NCBI GenBank assembly: GCA_016787525.1 | Contig: JAEUUP010000072.1 | Span: 62,001-126,000 of the forward strand | Length of the DNA: 64,000 bases | Reading direction: 5' to 3' | From: Saprospiraceae bacterium | GTDB lineage: Bacteria > Bacteroidota > Bacteroidia > Chitinophagales > Saprospiraceae | Shown here: positions 45,901 through 54,644 of the stretch, in pieces | Position numbering within the stretch: the first letter of the stretch is position 1 | How the letters are laid out: each line of letters starts with the position of its first letter | Notes under the pieces: generated by a model | What the model was told of the DNA's origin: nothing | Databases searched by the model: none | Seen by the model: only the letters and a program-made list of their open reading frames with translations | Program-made: the position numbers and the translations under genes

Positions 45901-45959
45901 GGGGGGGGAAGACAGGTCGTAAATAATTAGTGCGAACGTATCAAGGTATTGTTAGGTTT

Positions 45960-46120
45960 TAAGACCTCAGAGAGGTCTCATATTTGTAGAAAAATTGAGT
46001 CTATCTTCCTTTTTCAACCTCATTAGAGGTCGTAAGTTTTGACAAGTTCGACCTCTAACAAGGTCGGTATTGCGTTCTTTGTCTTGTTTTTCTACAAATA
46101 TTTGACCCTTAACAGGGTCT
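45960..46120. repeat. Inverted repeat enclosing GAGGTC hairpins
   Basis: Arms CATATTTGTAGAAAAA (45978-45993) and TTTTTCTACAAATATT (46088-46103). Within and beside them are four short hairpins: GACCTC-AGA-GAGGTC (45962), CCTCATTAGAGG (46019), GACCTCTAACAAGGTC (46049) and GACCCTTAACAGGGTC (46105). Confidence 0.7.
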
Positions 46121-46198
46121 TTTCTGACAATATTTTGGTGCGTTTACCATAGTAAATAATTGATTCTCAACAAATTTAATTAAATAATTCTTTTGGTT

Positions 46199-46312
46199 CT
46201 TTGACAATTTTTGTGTTTATCATACTGAGGGGGTACGTATCGGATACTTTAAAAGTATCCGATACGTATTCTCGCTTCATATTTTATATTATCTCCACAA
46301 AAACTGTCAAAG
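46199..46312. repeat. Inverted repeat enclosing a 9-mer and a 33-bp palindrome
   Basis: Outer arms CTTTGACAATTTTTGTG (46199-46215) and CACAAAAACTGTCAAAG (46296-46312) differ by one base. Inside are the 9-mer at 46224 and a near-perfect palindrome 46235-46267 of ACGTATCGGATACTT and its complement. It lies 26 bases before the next gene, so it could act as an operator or RNA element. Confidence 0.75.
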
Positions 46313-46337
46313 ACTTATTCTTTTAAAAACATCGAGT

Positions 46338-47282
46338 ATGGCTATTTCTAATTACAGCTGCTCTCAAGCAGAACTTTACACCACCTGCCGCACTGCTTGG
46401 CTATTGTGTCAGCAATATCTACAAGGGTTTAGTGCCTACAAAAGCAAGTACACGCCTGAGTTTATCACTGATAATTTGGCTCTCATCAGTTCTGTTGAAT
46501 CCATGGGGGGCTTTGTGGCTCGTACGATGCCTGTCAAGGAGTTGCGCAAGGAGCTTTTGAACGAAAAATCGGACTTAATGGCGTTTTTTGTGCGTCTAAA
46601 AGGCTATGTTGTTGAGGTTTTTAAAGGTGACAAAAAGTCTTTGGAGGCGAATTGCACCGAAATGGGACAGGCTTACTACGATAAAATTGGGTCGAGCAAT
46701 TGGAGTGATGTCTCTGGTTTGTTGTCGGCGATGGTGCCTTACGTCAAATCGAATCAGGCGTTGTTGATGGAGAAGGGGTACATGCCTGCCACGTTTTTGA
46801 GTCAATTGGAAGAAAAAGAGATTTCCTTTAAAGCGGCGTATGAAACGTGGAAAGGAGAATATGAGGCTTCGCCTGATGCAACAAACTCAAAAATAGTTGC
46901 CAACAACGACCTCAAAGAACGGGTGATGGCGATGTTAGCCGATGGGCAAGCGGCATTTTTTAATGATAAGACTATTGCACAAAAGTTTGTGTGGGCGACT
47001 TTATTGGCACCCGTTCGGGGTTTGAAGCCGATGGGTTTTACGGGTAAAACAACGGATAAGACTTCAGAGGGCCCCCTCAGTAAAGCGATGCTTTGCATTG
47101 ATTCTTTGAATATGCGTGTGCCATGCGATAAGAACGGCCGCTATCAAGCAGTTGTACCTACGGCCGAGAAATTGACCCTCGTTTTCAAAGCAGAAGGCTA
47201 TGAAGACCTTGTTTTGGAAGCCCAAGAGGTCAAATTGGGTGTTATGAGTCGTTTAAATGTGGCTATGAAGGCTATAAATTGA
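46338..47282 (+). CDS. Protein of unknown function, helical domain plus C-terminal beta-sandwich
   Basis: A 314-residue protein without signal peptide or membrane helix. Residues 1-230 are helical (CRTAWLLCQQYLQGFSAYK, LISSVESMGGF, DLMAFFVRLKGYVVEVF). The last 80 residues look like a carboxypeptidase-regulatory-type beta-sandwich (LCIDSLNMRVPCDKNGRYQAVVP, LTLVFKAEGYEDLVLEAQEVKLG). This layout is found in families of similar Bacteroidota proteins that I cannot name. One 9-mer is antisense (PLSK). It has its own terminator. The inverted-repeat element 26 bases before it may regulate it. Confidence 0.7.
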   Translation: MAISNYSCSQAELYTTCRTAWLLCQQYLQGFSAYKSKYTPEFITDNLALISSVESMGGFVARTMPVKELRKELLNEKSDLMAFFVRLKGYVVEVFKGDKKSLEANCTEMGQAYYDKIGSSNWSDVSGLLSAMVPYVKSNQALLMEKGYMPATFLSQLEEKEISFKAAYETWKGEYEASPDATNSKIVANNDLKERVMAMLADGQAAFFNDKTIAQKFVWATLLAPVRGLKPMGFTGKTTDKTSEGPLSKAMLCIDSLNMRVPCDKNGRYQAVVPTAEKLTLVFKAEGYEDLVLEAQEVKLGVMSRLNVAMKAIN

Positions 47283-47300
47283 TTGGGTTATTGTCTCATA

Positions 47301-47341
47301 AAAAAGTGGATGGTTCAATATGGAGCGTCCACTTTTTTTTT
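47301..47341 (+). terminator. Terminator after the 46338 gene
   Basis: Stem AAAAAGTGGA / TCCACTTTTT with a 17-base loop and a T-run of nine or more. Confidence 0.85.
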
Positions 47342-47418
47342 ATTCCTTTGTGTCTTTCGTCTAAATAAAATGGTTTAACGCTATAAAAAAGGATGAACCC
47401 TTAAATTTTTCTCACTTT

Positions 47419-47426
47419 TACCTTTG
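47419..47426 (+). promoter_or_regulatory. -7 box of the RND gene
   Basis: TACCTTTG matches TAnnTTTG, 37 bases before ATG 47463. No exact -33 TTTG was found. Confidence 0.6.
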
Positions 47427-47462
47427 ATATTAATTTTTTTATACAAAATGTGAATTTGCGCT

Positions 47463-50400
47463 ATGAATTTATCTTCATTGAGTATTCGCCGCCCTGTTTT
47501 GGCTATTGTTATGAACGTGATAATCCTACTTTTTGGGGTTATTGGTTTTCAATCGCTGGGTGTTCGGGAGTTTCCGAGCATTGACCCACCCGTTATTACG
47601 GTTCGGACCAGCTATTCGGGTGCGAATGCCGAAATCATTGAGTCGCAAATCACCGAGCCGCTCGAAAAGGCGATTAATGGTATTGCGGGCATCAAATCTA
47701 TCAGTTCTGCGTCGAATCAAGGCTCTTCCAACATCACCATTGAGTTTGACATCAATGCCAACCTCGAAGCGGCTGCCAACGATGTGCGCGACAAGGTGAG
47801 CCAAGCGGTGCGCTCGTTGCCACAAGATATTGATGGCGTGCCAACAGTTGAAAAAGCGGATGCCAATAGTGACCCCATCATTTCTATGTCGGTCAAGAGT
47901 GATTCACGTAATATATTGGAGTTGTCTGATTTTGCTGAAAACGTGATTGCAGAGCGTGTTCAGACCATTCCTGATGTGTCGAGTGTGCGTATTTGGGGAC
48001 AAAAGCGGTTTGCTATGCGTCTGTGGCTCGACCCTCAGCGTTTGGCGGCGTATAAATTGACACCACTTGATGTCAAACAAGCATTGGACAGAGAAAATGT
48101 TGAGCTGCCTTCGGGTAAAATTGCAGGCAACAACTCCGAATTGGTGGTCAAAACAGTGGGTAAATTGCTGACTGTGAGCGATTTTGAGGAGTTAATCATT
48201 AAAGAGGATGCCAACGGGACCATAAAATTCAAAGACATAGGTAAAGCCAACTTGGGTCCCGAAAATGAAGAAACGATTTTGCGTGTGAATGGTATTGCGA
48301 TGGTCGCTGTGGCGGTCATTCCGCAACCCGGTGCGAACTATATCAATATTGCTGATGAATTTTACAAAAGAGTTGAAAAACTCAAAGCTGATGTGCCTCA
48401 AGACATTGAACTGCAAGTGAGTGTGGACAATACCATTTTTGTCCGCAAAGCCATTACGGAGGTGAAAGAGACCATTTTTATTGCCATCGGCTTAGTTGTT
48501 TTGATTATTTTCTTGTTTTTCCGCGATTGGGCGATTGCCTTCCGTCCTTTGATAGACATTCCTGTTTCGTTGGTGGGTGCTTTTTTCATCATGTACATGA
48601 TGGATTATTCCATCAACGTATTAAGTCTTTTGGCGATTGTTTTGGCAACAGGTTTGGTTGTTGATGATGGTATTGTGGTGACTGAAAATATCTATAAGAA
48701 GGTCGAAGGTGGCATGAATCCCGTTCAAGCGGCAATAGTGGGGTCCAAAGAGATATTTTTTGCCGTCATCTCGACTTCCGTGACCTTGGCAGCGGTGTTT
48801 TTGCCCGTTATTTTCATGGATGGTTTCATTGGGAAGTTGTTTCAAGAGTTTGGTGTTGTGTTGGCAGGCTCGGTTCTCATCTCTGCTTTTGTGTCTTTGA
48901 CTTTGACACCGATGCTCAATGCTTATTTGACAAAAAGTGGCGATAAGAAATCGTGGTTCTATGAGAAAACAGAACCTTTTTTCAGGGGTTTGGAGAAAAG
49001 TTATGGCGACAAACTGAGGGGGTTCATGCGCTACAAATGGTTGGCTTTTCCAGTTTTTGCGATTATGGGTGTAGGAACGTATTATTTTTACGGTACACTC
49101 AAAGAAGAATTGGCTCCTGTGGACGACCGTTCGTGGTTGCGCCTCATGATTACAGCACCCGAAGGTGCGACTTATGAATACACAGACAGATACTTGTACA
49201 AACTTGTGAACTTTATCAACGATTCTGTGCCTGAGCGAAAGTTTGCAGTCTCCGTAACAGCACCAGGTTTTTCAGGTTCGGGTAGTTCCAACACCGGTTT
49301 TGTCCGTTTGATGCTGAATAGCCCAGAGGAACGTAAGCGGAGTCAGCAGGAAATCTATATGTCTTTGCTGGGTAAGCTGCGGAATTTCAACGAAGCCCGT
49401 TGTTTTATTTTACAACAGCAAACGATACAGACAGGTGGCTTTGGTTCTCAGCCTGTACAGTTCGTTATTCAAGCTCCAGAGTTCCAAAAATTGGTGGACA
49501 AAGTGCCAAAGTTCATGGAAGAGGTTAATAAAAGCCCTATTTTGATGAATGCGGATGTCAATTTGAAGTTTAATAAACCAGAATTGTACATTCAAATAGA
49601 TCGTGAAAAGGCTCGTGCGTTGGATGTGAACGTTGTGAATGTTGCACAGACGCTCCAATTGTCACTTTCGGGTTTGCGTTATGGCTATTTCAATATGAAT
49701 GGCAAACAATATCAAGTTGTTGGGCAAGTAGATAGAGCCAATCGCGACGAACCTTTAGATTTAAAATCCCTATTCGTGCGCAATCAACGCGGTGATTTGG
49801 TACAATTAGACAATATCGTGAAAGTAGAGGAGCGGTCTAATCCCCCTCAGTTGTATCACTACAATCGTTTCAAGTCTGCAACGGTTTCCGCTGCTTTAGC
49901 CCCAGGCAAAACTGTCGGCGACGGCATAGCAGAAATGAAACGCATCGCCAAGTTGGTCTTAGACGATACATTTTCGACGGAGTTGACAGGTTCTTCTCGT
50001 GACTTTGCAGAGAGTTCGGGGAGTACATCGTTTGCCTTCATACTGGCTTTGATTTTAGTTTATCTCATTTTGGCTGCCCAATTCGAGTCTTTTATAGATC
50101 CATTTGTCATCATGTTGACAGTGCCTTTGGCGTTGGGTGGTGCAGTGTTTTCATTGTGGTTTTTCAATCAGACACTTAATATTTTCTCACAAATTGGTAT
50201 CATCATGTTGGTCGGTTTGGTGACGAAAAACGGTATTTTGATTGTCGAATTTGCCAATCAATTGCGAGAAACGGGCATGAATAAGACAGAAGCTGTCATA
50301 AATGCAGCCGCCAGTCGTTTCCGTCCGATTCTGATGACATCTTTTGCCACTATGTTGGGCGCATTGCCTATTGCTTTAGCATTGGGAGCGGGGTCGAAAA

Positions 50401-50600
50401 GCCGTATGGGTATGGGTATTGTCATCATCGGCGGTCTTTTGTTCTCTTTGACATTGACTTTGTATGTCATTCCAGCGATGTATTCCTATTTGTCGCGCCA
50501 GCACTCAATCAAGTCAGAAGAAGAGATAATGAAAGGCGCACCTCAAGTGCAAGAACACACTGTTCAAGGAGAAGGGGGCATTTTAGCCGATGCTCATTGA
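47463..50600 (+). CDS. RND efflux pump inner-membrane subunit (HAE1/AcrB-like)
   Basis: A 1045-residue proton-driven transporter of twelve helices with two large periplasmic loops. Family start LSSLSIRRPVLAIVMNVIILLFG; proton-relay residues present as GLVVDDGIVVTEN (TM4 Asp pair) and GLVTKNGILIVEFANQ (TM10 Lys). Exports hydrophobic compounds through a tripartite complex. The 3' neighbour is a TolC-family gene, but no periplasmic adaptor (MFP) gene is found upstream. Two 9-mers: 49013 (LRG) and 49843 (antisense, PPQ). Confidence 0.93.
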   Translation: MNLSSLSIRRPVLAIVMNVIILLFGVIGFQSLGVREFPSIDPPVITVRTSYSGANAEIIESQITEPLEKAINGIAGIKSISSASNQGSSNITIEFDINANLEAAANDVRDKVSQAVRSLPQDIDGVPTVEKADANSDPIISMSVKSDSRNILELSDFAENVIAERVQTIPDVSSVRIWGQKRFAMRLWLDPQRLAAYKLTPLDVKQALDRENVELPSGKIAGNNSELVVKTVGKLLTVSDFEELIIKEDANGTIKFKDIGKANLGPENEETILRVNGIAMVAVAVIPQPGANYINIADEFYKRVEKLKADVPQDIELQVSVDNTIFVRKAITEVKETIFIAIGLVVLIIFLFFRDWAIAFRPLIDIPVSLVGAFFIMYMMDYSINVLSLLAIVLATGLVVDDGIVVTENIYKKVEGGMNPVQAAIVGSKEIFFAVISTSVTLAAVFLPVIFMDGFIGKLFQEFGVVLAGSVLISAFVSLTLTPMLNAYLTKSGDKKSWFYEKTEPFFRGLEKSYGDKLRGFMRYKWLAFPVFAIMGVGTYYFYGTLKEELAPVDDRSWLRLMITAPEGATYEYTDRYLYKLVNFINDSVPERKFAVSVTAPGFSGSGSSNTGFVRLMLNSPEERKRSQQEIYMSLLGKLRNFNEARCFILQQQTIQTGGFGSQPVQFVIQAPEFQKLVDKVPKFMEEVNKSPILMNADVNLKFNKPELYIQIDREKARALDVNVVNVAQTLQLSLSGLRYGYFNMNGKQYQVVGQVDRANRDEPLDLKSLFVRNQRGDLVQLDNIVKVEERSNPPQLYHYNRFKSATVSAALAPGKTVGDGIAEMKRIAKLVLDDTFSTELTGSSRDFAESSGSTSFAFILALILVYLILAAQFESFIDPFVIMLTVPLALGGAVFSLWFFNQTLNIFSQIGIIMLVGLVTKNGILIVEFANQLRETGMNKTEAVINAAASRFRPILMTSFATMLGALPIALALGAGSKSRMGMGIVIIGGLLFSLTLTLYVIPAMYSYLSRQHSIKSEEEIMKGAPQVQEHTVQGEGGILADAH

Positions 50601-50655
50601 TTGTTTAACGAAAAACAACATTCAGCTATCATAATTTTTTATGAATCCATTTTTT

Positions 50656-51954
50656 ATGAAAAAACTAAGTTTAATATTTGCATTGAGCATACCCCTCAGT
50701 ATAATGGCTCAATTACCCATTCTTTCGCTCGAAGAAGCCGTAAATGTTGCCATAAGAAACAATTTTGGTATCAAAATAGGTCAAAACGATGCTTTAGTAG
50801 CGCGAAATAATGTGACAAAAGGGAATGCAGGCTTTTTGCCCAGTTTAAATCTGACATTGACAGAAAGCCCTTCTTTAGGTTTGTTGAATCAAAAACTGGC
50901 AAATGGTACAGAGCAAAAAAGAACAAATATTTCGAATAACCTCAACGCAGGTTTGCAGATGTCTTGGACTTTATATGATGGCAAAAGAATGTACTATACA
51001 TTGGATAGGTTGAAAGAATTGCAAGGTATCAGTGATTTGAATATTAAAATCCGAACGGAGCAGATTGTTTATGATGTGATGCGGGCTTATTACAATATTG
51101 TCAGACATCAAGAACTGTACAAAGGATTGCAAGAACAATTGGATTTATACGAAGAGCGTGAACGCTTAGCACAAACACGATTGGAAGTAGGTAAAGGCAA
51201 TCAACTCGATGTATTGCAAGCAAAAGCAGATTTGAATGTTCAGAAAACACAATTGTTGCGACAAAAGCAGCAAATAGACATGGCAAAACTGGCTTTGAAG
51301 CAGGTTATTACTGAGGGGGGCGAATATGTGTTCGATGTCAAGGATTCGTTAGCTATTGTTAAAGGGCTCGATTATAGTCTATTGAAAAACAATGCATTAT
51401 CGAACAGTCTTGCGTTGGAATTGTTGAAAAAACAAGGCGGTGTGGCTACATTGACAATGAAAGAGTTTGAAGCCCAACGCAAGCCGCGTGTGACATTCAA
51501 TCCAGCGGTCACTTTGGGACGACAAGACAATACAGCGGGTCTATTTTTATTGAACCAAACAGGCGGTGTGAATGCAGGTGTCACATTAACATATCCTATT
51601 TTAGATGGTGACAACCTGAAACGGCAAGTAGAGAACAGCCGCATCGAAATCGAAACCAATAAAATTAGACAGAATGAACTGAAATACAGTTTGGAGGTGA
51701 CTTTGAGTATAGCTTACCAAAATTATCTCAACGCAGTTGAAATACTGAGGGGGGAAGAAGAGAATATGCGCATTGCAAAGCAGAGCATCGAAATTGCCAT
51801 GGAGCGTTATCGGCTCAGTCGCTCAACTGTTTTGGAGTTAAAACAAATACAACAAGGTTATGAAGCAGCTGTGACAAGGGCTGTGACAGCCAAATACGAT
51901 GCTAAAAGTGCTGAAATTGATATGATGCGTATCAGTGGTCAATTGGTAAGATAA
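50656..51954 (+). CDS. TolC-family outer-membrane efflux protein
   Basis: A 432-residue outer-membrane channel subunit. Signal peptide MKKLSLIFALSIPLSIMAQ; then two halves of long helices of OEP type (ILSLEEAVNVAIRNNFGIKI, RERLAQTRLEVGKGNQLDVLQAKADLNVQKTQ and the matching later RYRLSRSTVLELKQIQQGYE). It partners the RND pump 56 bases upstream. ATG 50656 is chosen over 50641, since the shorter form begins with the signal peptide. Three 9-mers: 50692 in the signal peptide (PLSI), 51310 (TEG) and 51744 (LRG). Confidence 0.92.
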   Translation: MKKLSLIFALSIPLSIMAQLPILSLEEAVNVAIRNNFGIKIGQNDALVARNNVTKGNAGFLPSLNLTLTESPSLGLLNQKLANGTEQKRTNISNNLNAGLQMSWTLYDGKRMYYTLDRLKELQGISDLNIKIRTEQIVYDVMRAYYNIVRHQELYKGLQEQLDLYEERERLAQTRLEVGKGNQLDVLQAKADLNVQKTQLLRQKQQIDMAKLALKQVITEGGEYVFDVKDSLAIVKGLDYSLLKNNALSNSLALELLKKQGGVATLTMKEFEAQRKPRVTFNPAVTLGRQDNTAGLFLLNQTGGVNAGVTLTYPILDGDNLKRQVENSRIEIETNKIRQNELKYSLEVTLSIAYQNYLNAVEILRGEEENMRIAKQSIEIAMERYRLSRSTVLELKQIQQGYEAAVTRAVTAKYDAKSAEIDMMRISGQLVR

Positions 51955-51959
51955 AAAAA

Positions 51960-51987
51960 CGGTACGCTGAAAAACAACAGCGTACCG
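51960..51987. terminator. Bidirectional hairpin between the TolC-like gene and rlpA
   Basis: Perfect arms CGGTACGCTG and CAGCGTACCG with loop AAAAACAA, flanked by A-run on the left. On the - strand a T-run follows, so it ends the rlpA transcript. Confidence 0.75.
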
Positions 51988-51992
51988 CATCA

Positions 51993-52322
51993 CTACTTCA
52001 AAGTTGTTAAATCTACTATAAACCCAGTGACATTTTTCTTTTTTAGGTTTTTTTGATAACTGACTGCTTCGTTTGCATTTGGAAAAGAGCCAATTAAGAT
52101 GCGATATGCCAAACGCCCTTCTGTGTTTTTCTCGTAATTGATAAGAATATTTTTAATAAATAGACGCTTCAATTCGTTTAGTTTCTTTTCTAAATTATCT
52201 TTATTCGATAAAACAGCTACCTGAATGGCAAAGCCGTTTTTAGCTTCTTTATTACCATTCAAACGCAATAAGCCCAGTGGAATTGTAGGGCTTGATTTGG
52301 CAGTAATTGAGACTTCTACAAA
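51993..52322 (-). pseudogene. SPOR domain of RlpA, out of frame
   Basis: On the - strand this segment codes for about 90 residues of a SPOR domain (GFAIQVAVLSNKDNLEKKL, LAYRILIGSFPNANEAVSY), which binds denuded septal glycan. It has no ATG of its own (only TTG at 52268) and is open back to 52322. It lies in a different frame from the RlpA domain upstream. RlpA proteins usually carry a C-terminal SPOR domain, so this is most likely the 3' part of the same gene, separated by a frameshift at a run of ten A (52323-52332). Confidence 0.75.
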
Positions 52323-52855
52323 TTTTTTTTTTGTGAATTGGCATTGCGATTGGGTTGTGTACGCGTATATTTATATTCTTTTAGAACAGCTTTTTCTTCG
52401 TTGTTCTTTACTGCACCCTCATGTTTTTGACTTGAATGAGAGGAAGCTGGAAGGTTGTTATTGCTATCTTTGTTATTGGATTGACTGATTTCACTCATGG
52501 CATTATGATTCATCAGTTCGAGCTTGACTTCGATTTCTTCTTTCTCATGCATGACACCCAATTTTTGAGCAGCGGCTTTCGACAAGTCAGTGACCCTTCT
52601 ACTAACAAAAGGTCCTCTATCATTGATACGCACAATGACAAACTTGCCATTATCAACTCGAGTGACTTTGACATAAGAACCAAAAGGATATTTTTGGTGA
52701 GCTGCGGTATAATTATTGTGATTAAATAACTCACCACTTGCCGTTCTTTTTCCTTGGAAAGTTGCTGAATAGACAGAAGCTAGACCATGTTCTTGAGCTT
52801 CGGCAAAAACTAAAATTGAACAAAAAGTGAACAGTATGGTTAATAAAGTTCTCAT
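52316..52855 (-). CDS. rlpA: RlpA-type septal lytic transglycosylase, DPBB domain
   Basis: A 179-residue protein with signal peptide ending FAEAQ. The double-psi beta-barrel is visible: GLASVYSATFQGKRTASGELFNH, then TAAHQKYPFGSYVKVTRVDNGKFVIVRINDRGPFVSRRVTDLSKAAAQKLG. RlpA cleaves denuded glycan strands at the septum. Residues about 120-179 are a low-complexity, charged linker. The frame ends in QKKNL-stop within a run of ten A. Inserting one A would give QKKKFVEVS and join the SPOR domain seen next. So the gene is probably frameshifted (sequencing error, mutation, slippage or phase variation). Confidence 0.85.
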   Translation of the reverse strand: MRTLLTILFTFCSILVFAEAQEHGLASVYSATFQGKRTASGELFNHNNYTAAHQKYPFGSYVKVTRVDNGKFVIVRINDRGPFVSRRVTDLSKAAAQKLGVMHEKEEIEVKLELMNHNAMSEISQSNNKDSNNNLPASSHSSQKHEGAVKNNEEKAVLKEYKYTRTQPNRNANSQKKNL

Positions 52856-53018
52856 AGTAGAGATGTGTAGTTTAATTTATGTAAAGAGTATGTTTCCTAA
52901 ATTGTGACGCTAAATTAAGTTGTTTTGTTTTACTCTGCAAATAAAATAAAGGGTAAAATCATTAAAATCTCGTAATTTTATTCTAAATATACATGATTTT
53001 TTGCCTAAATGAAAAGTT

Positions 53019-53049
53019 TTTGCGCTGTAAACACTTTATTGTACTTTTG
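53019..53049 (+). promoter_or_regulatory. Promoter of mnmA
   Basis: TTTG 53019-53022, 19 bases, then TACTTTTG 53042-53049: exact match to TTTG-N19-TAnnTTTG, 49 bases before the start. Confidence 0.85.
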
Positions 53050-53098
53050 CGTTTCTAAAATAAATGACAAGCGTTTATCTATTCAATAAATCAATAAA

Positions 53099-54202
53099 AT
53101 GAGTAAAAAAGGACGTGTTTTAGTAGCCATGAGCGGTGGCATTGATTCGACTGCAACTGCGATGATGATGCACGAAGAAGGTTACGAAGTTGTCGGTATT
53201 ACGATGAAAACGTGGGACTATGCTCAGTCAGGTGGGTCAAAAAAAGAGACAGGTTGTTGCAGTCTTGATAGTATCAATGATGCTCGAGCCGTTGCGGTAC
53301 ACATGGGGTTTCATCATTTTATTGTGGACATTCGCGAGGAATTTGGTGACTATGTCATCGATAATTTTGTTGATGAATATATTGCAGGTCGCACCCCTAA
53401 TCCTTGTGTGTTGTGCAATACGCATATCAAATGGTCTTCATTGCTCAAAAGGGCCGATGCGATGGATTGTGAATTTATCGCTACGGGACATTATGCCCGT
53501 ATCAATGAACTGAATGGTCGGCGGTTTATTTCGAAAGCAGTGGACTTAAAAAAAGACCAAAGTTATGTTTTGTGGGGCTTGACACAAGAATGTTTGAATC
53601 GGACGCATTTCCCTTTGGGTGGTATGTTGAAGCCCGAAGTGCGCGAATATGTGTTTGATGCAGGATTTGAAGAGTTTTCAAAAAAGGCTGAGAGCTATGA
53701 AATTTGCTTTGTTCCTGATAATGACTATCGCAGTTTTTTGCGCCGTAGAGTGCCAGAGTTGGAGCAAAAGGTGCGAGGCGGTCAATTCGTGAATACAAAA
53801 GGAGAGGTTATTGGAACGCATGAAGGTTATCCGTTTTATACCATCGGACAACGCAAAGGCTTGGGTATGGCTTTTGGCGAGCCTATGTTCGTTTCAAAAA
53901 TAATTCCAGAGTCGAATACGGTTGTTTTGGGTAAAATAGGCGAACTATTGCGCAATGGTATGTCAGTTGGAAAAGTAAATTTGCAGAAATATGGTGCAAT
54001 AAACGACGGCCAAGAAGCCATAACACAAATCCGATACAACGATGGCGGTACTGTTTCCGCTTTACGAAATACTGAGGGGGGGCAAATCGGTGTTGAGTTT
54101 TTCGCAAATGTCAAAGGTGTTGCCCCAGGGCAATCAGCCGTTTTTTATGAAAATGATGACCTTATCGGTGGTGGCATCATCATGGGTAGTTACCTGAACT
54201 AA
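53099..54202 (+). CDS. mnmA: tRNA-specific 2-thiouridylase
   Basis: A 367-residue enzyme that thiolates uridine 34 of Lys, Glu and Gln tRNAs. PP-loop AMSGGIDSTATA near residue 10; first catalytic Cys in GRTPNPCVLCNTHIKW near 102; second in ESYEICFVPDNDYRSFL near 203; C-terminal beta-domains from about 260. The sequence SGGID replaces the more common SGGVD. One 9-mer near the C terminus, read NTEGG. It has its own promoter and terminator. Confidence 0.95.
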   Translation: MSKKGRVLVAMSGGIDSTATAMMMHEEGYEVVGITMKTWDYAQSGGSKKETGCCSLDSINDARAVAVHMGFHHFIVDIREEFGDYVIDNFVDEYIAGRTPNPCVLCNTHIKWSSLLKRADAMDCEFIATGHYARINELNGRRFISKAVDLKKDQSYVLWGLTQECLNRTHFPLGGMLKPEVREYVFDAGFEEFSKKAESYEICFVPDNDYRSFLRRRVPELEQKVRGGQFVNTKGEVIGTHEGYPFYTIGQRKGLGMAFGEPMFVSKIIPESNTVVLGKIGELLRNGMSVGKVNLQKYGAINDGQEAITQIRYNDGGTVSALRNTEGGQIGVEFFANVKGVAPGQSAVFYENDDLIGGGIIMGSYLN

Positions 54203-54644
54203 CCTGAGCCTATCAATCGGACACAGCCAAAGTGAACGATAAACCATTGGTGTTCAACAGGAAAAAGCTTAGTATGCATCTTTGAGCGTACTAAGCTTTT
54301 TTTGTTGATTTATGACTAATTGATTCCTACCTCTTTTTTTGTATTATTTTATTATGCATATTGCGAATTGCTGTCACAATTTGCCAATAGTTGTATTGTA
54401 TTTCTATTGTTTAGTGAATTGTGAATCAATATTTTGAACCATTAATGGCAAAAATATCTGTTCGAGGATATATTTTTTATGGCAACAAACCTGTCTTTCA
54501 TAGTTTGGTTAAAACGTTTTTTTTCGGTGACTTTGTACTATAAATTTCACAAAAACATAAATTTCAGCTCGCCAACACCCGCCCATCATTGTCCTTGGCA
54601 AACGTAATTTACTCTTTAACCATTTAAACTTTTGTAACCAACTT
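54203..54644. other. Intergenic region between mnmA and the giant cargo gene
   Basis: About 440 bases. It holds the mnmA terminator (54262-54301) and otherwise A+T-rich sequence with no open frame and no copy of the 9-mer. No consensus promoter for the following gene was recognised. Confidence 0.55.
54262..54303 (+). terminator. Terminator of mnmA
   Basis: Stem AAAAAGCTTAGTA (54262-54274) / TACTAAGCTTTTT (54289-54301) with a 14-base loop and T-run. Confidence 0.9.

Larger units (their letters stand above)
44369..46337. other. Two-kilobase gene-free region built of repeats
   Basis: Between arr and the next gene no convincing coding frame is present on either strand. In order it holds: a GACC/GGTC hairpin (44427), a long nested inverted repeat (44546-44810) with a partial third copy (44814-44874), a second nested inverted repeat (44882-45097), an imperfect hairpin pair at about 45248-45358, a 43-bp minisatellite (45378-45900), an inverted repeat enclosing GAGGTC hairpins (45960-46120), and another enclosing a 33-bp palindrome (46199-46312). 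Two 9-mers lie here (44634 and 46224). Confidence 0.85.
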
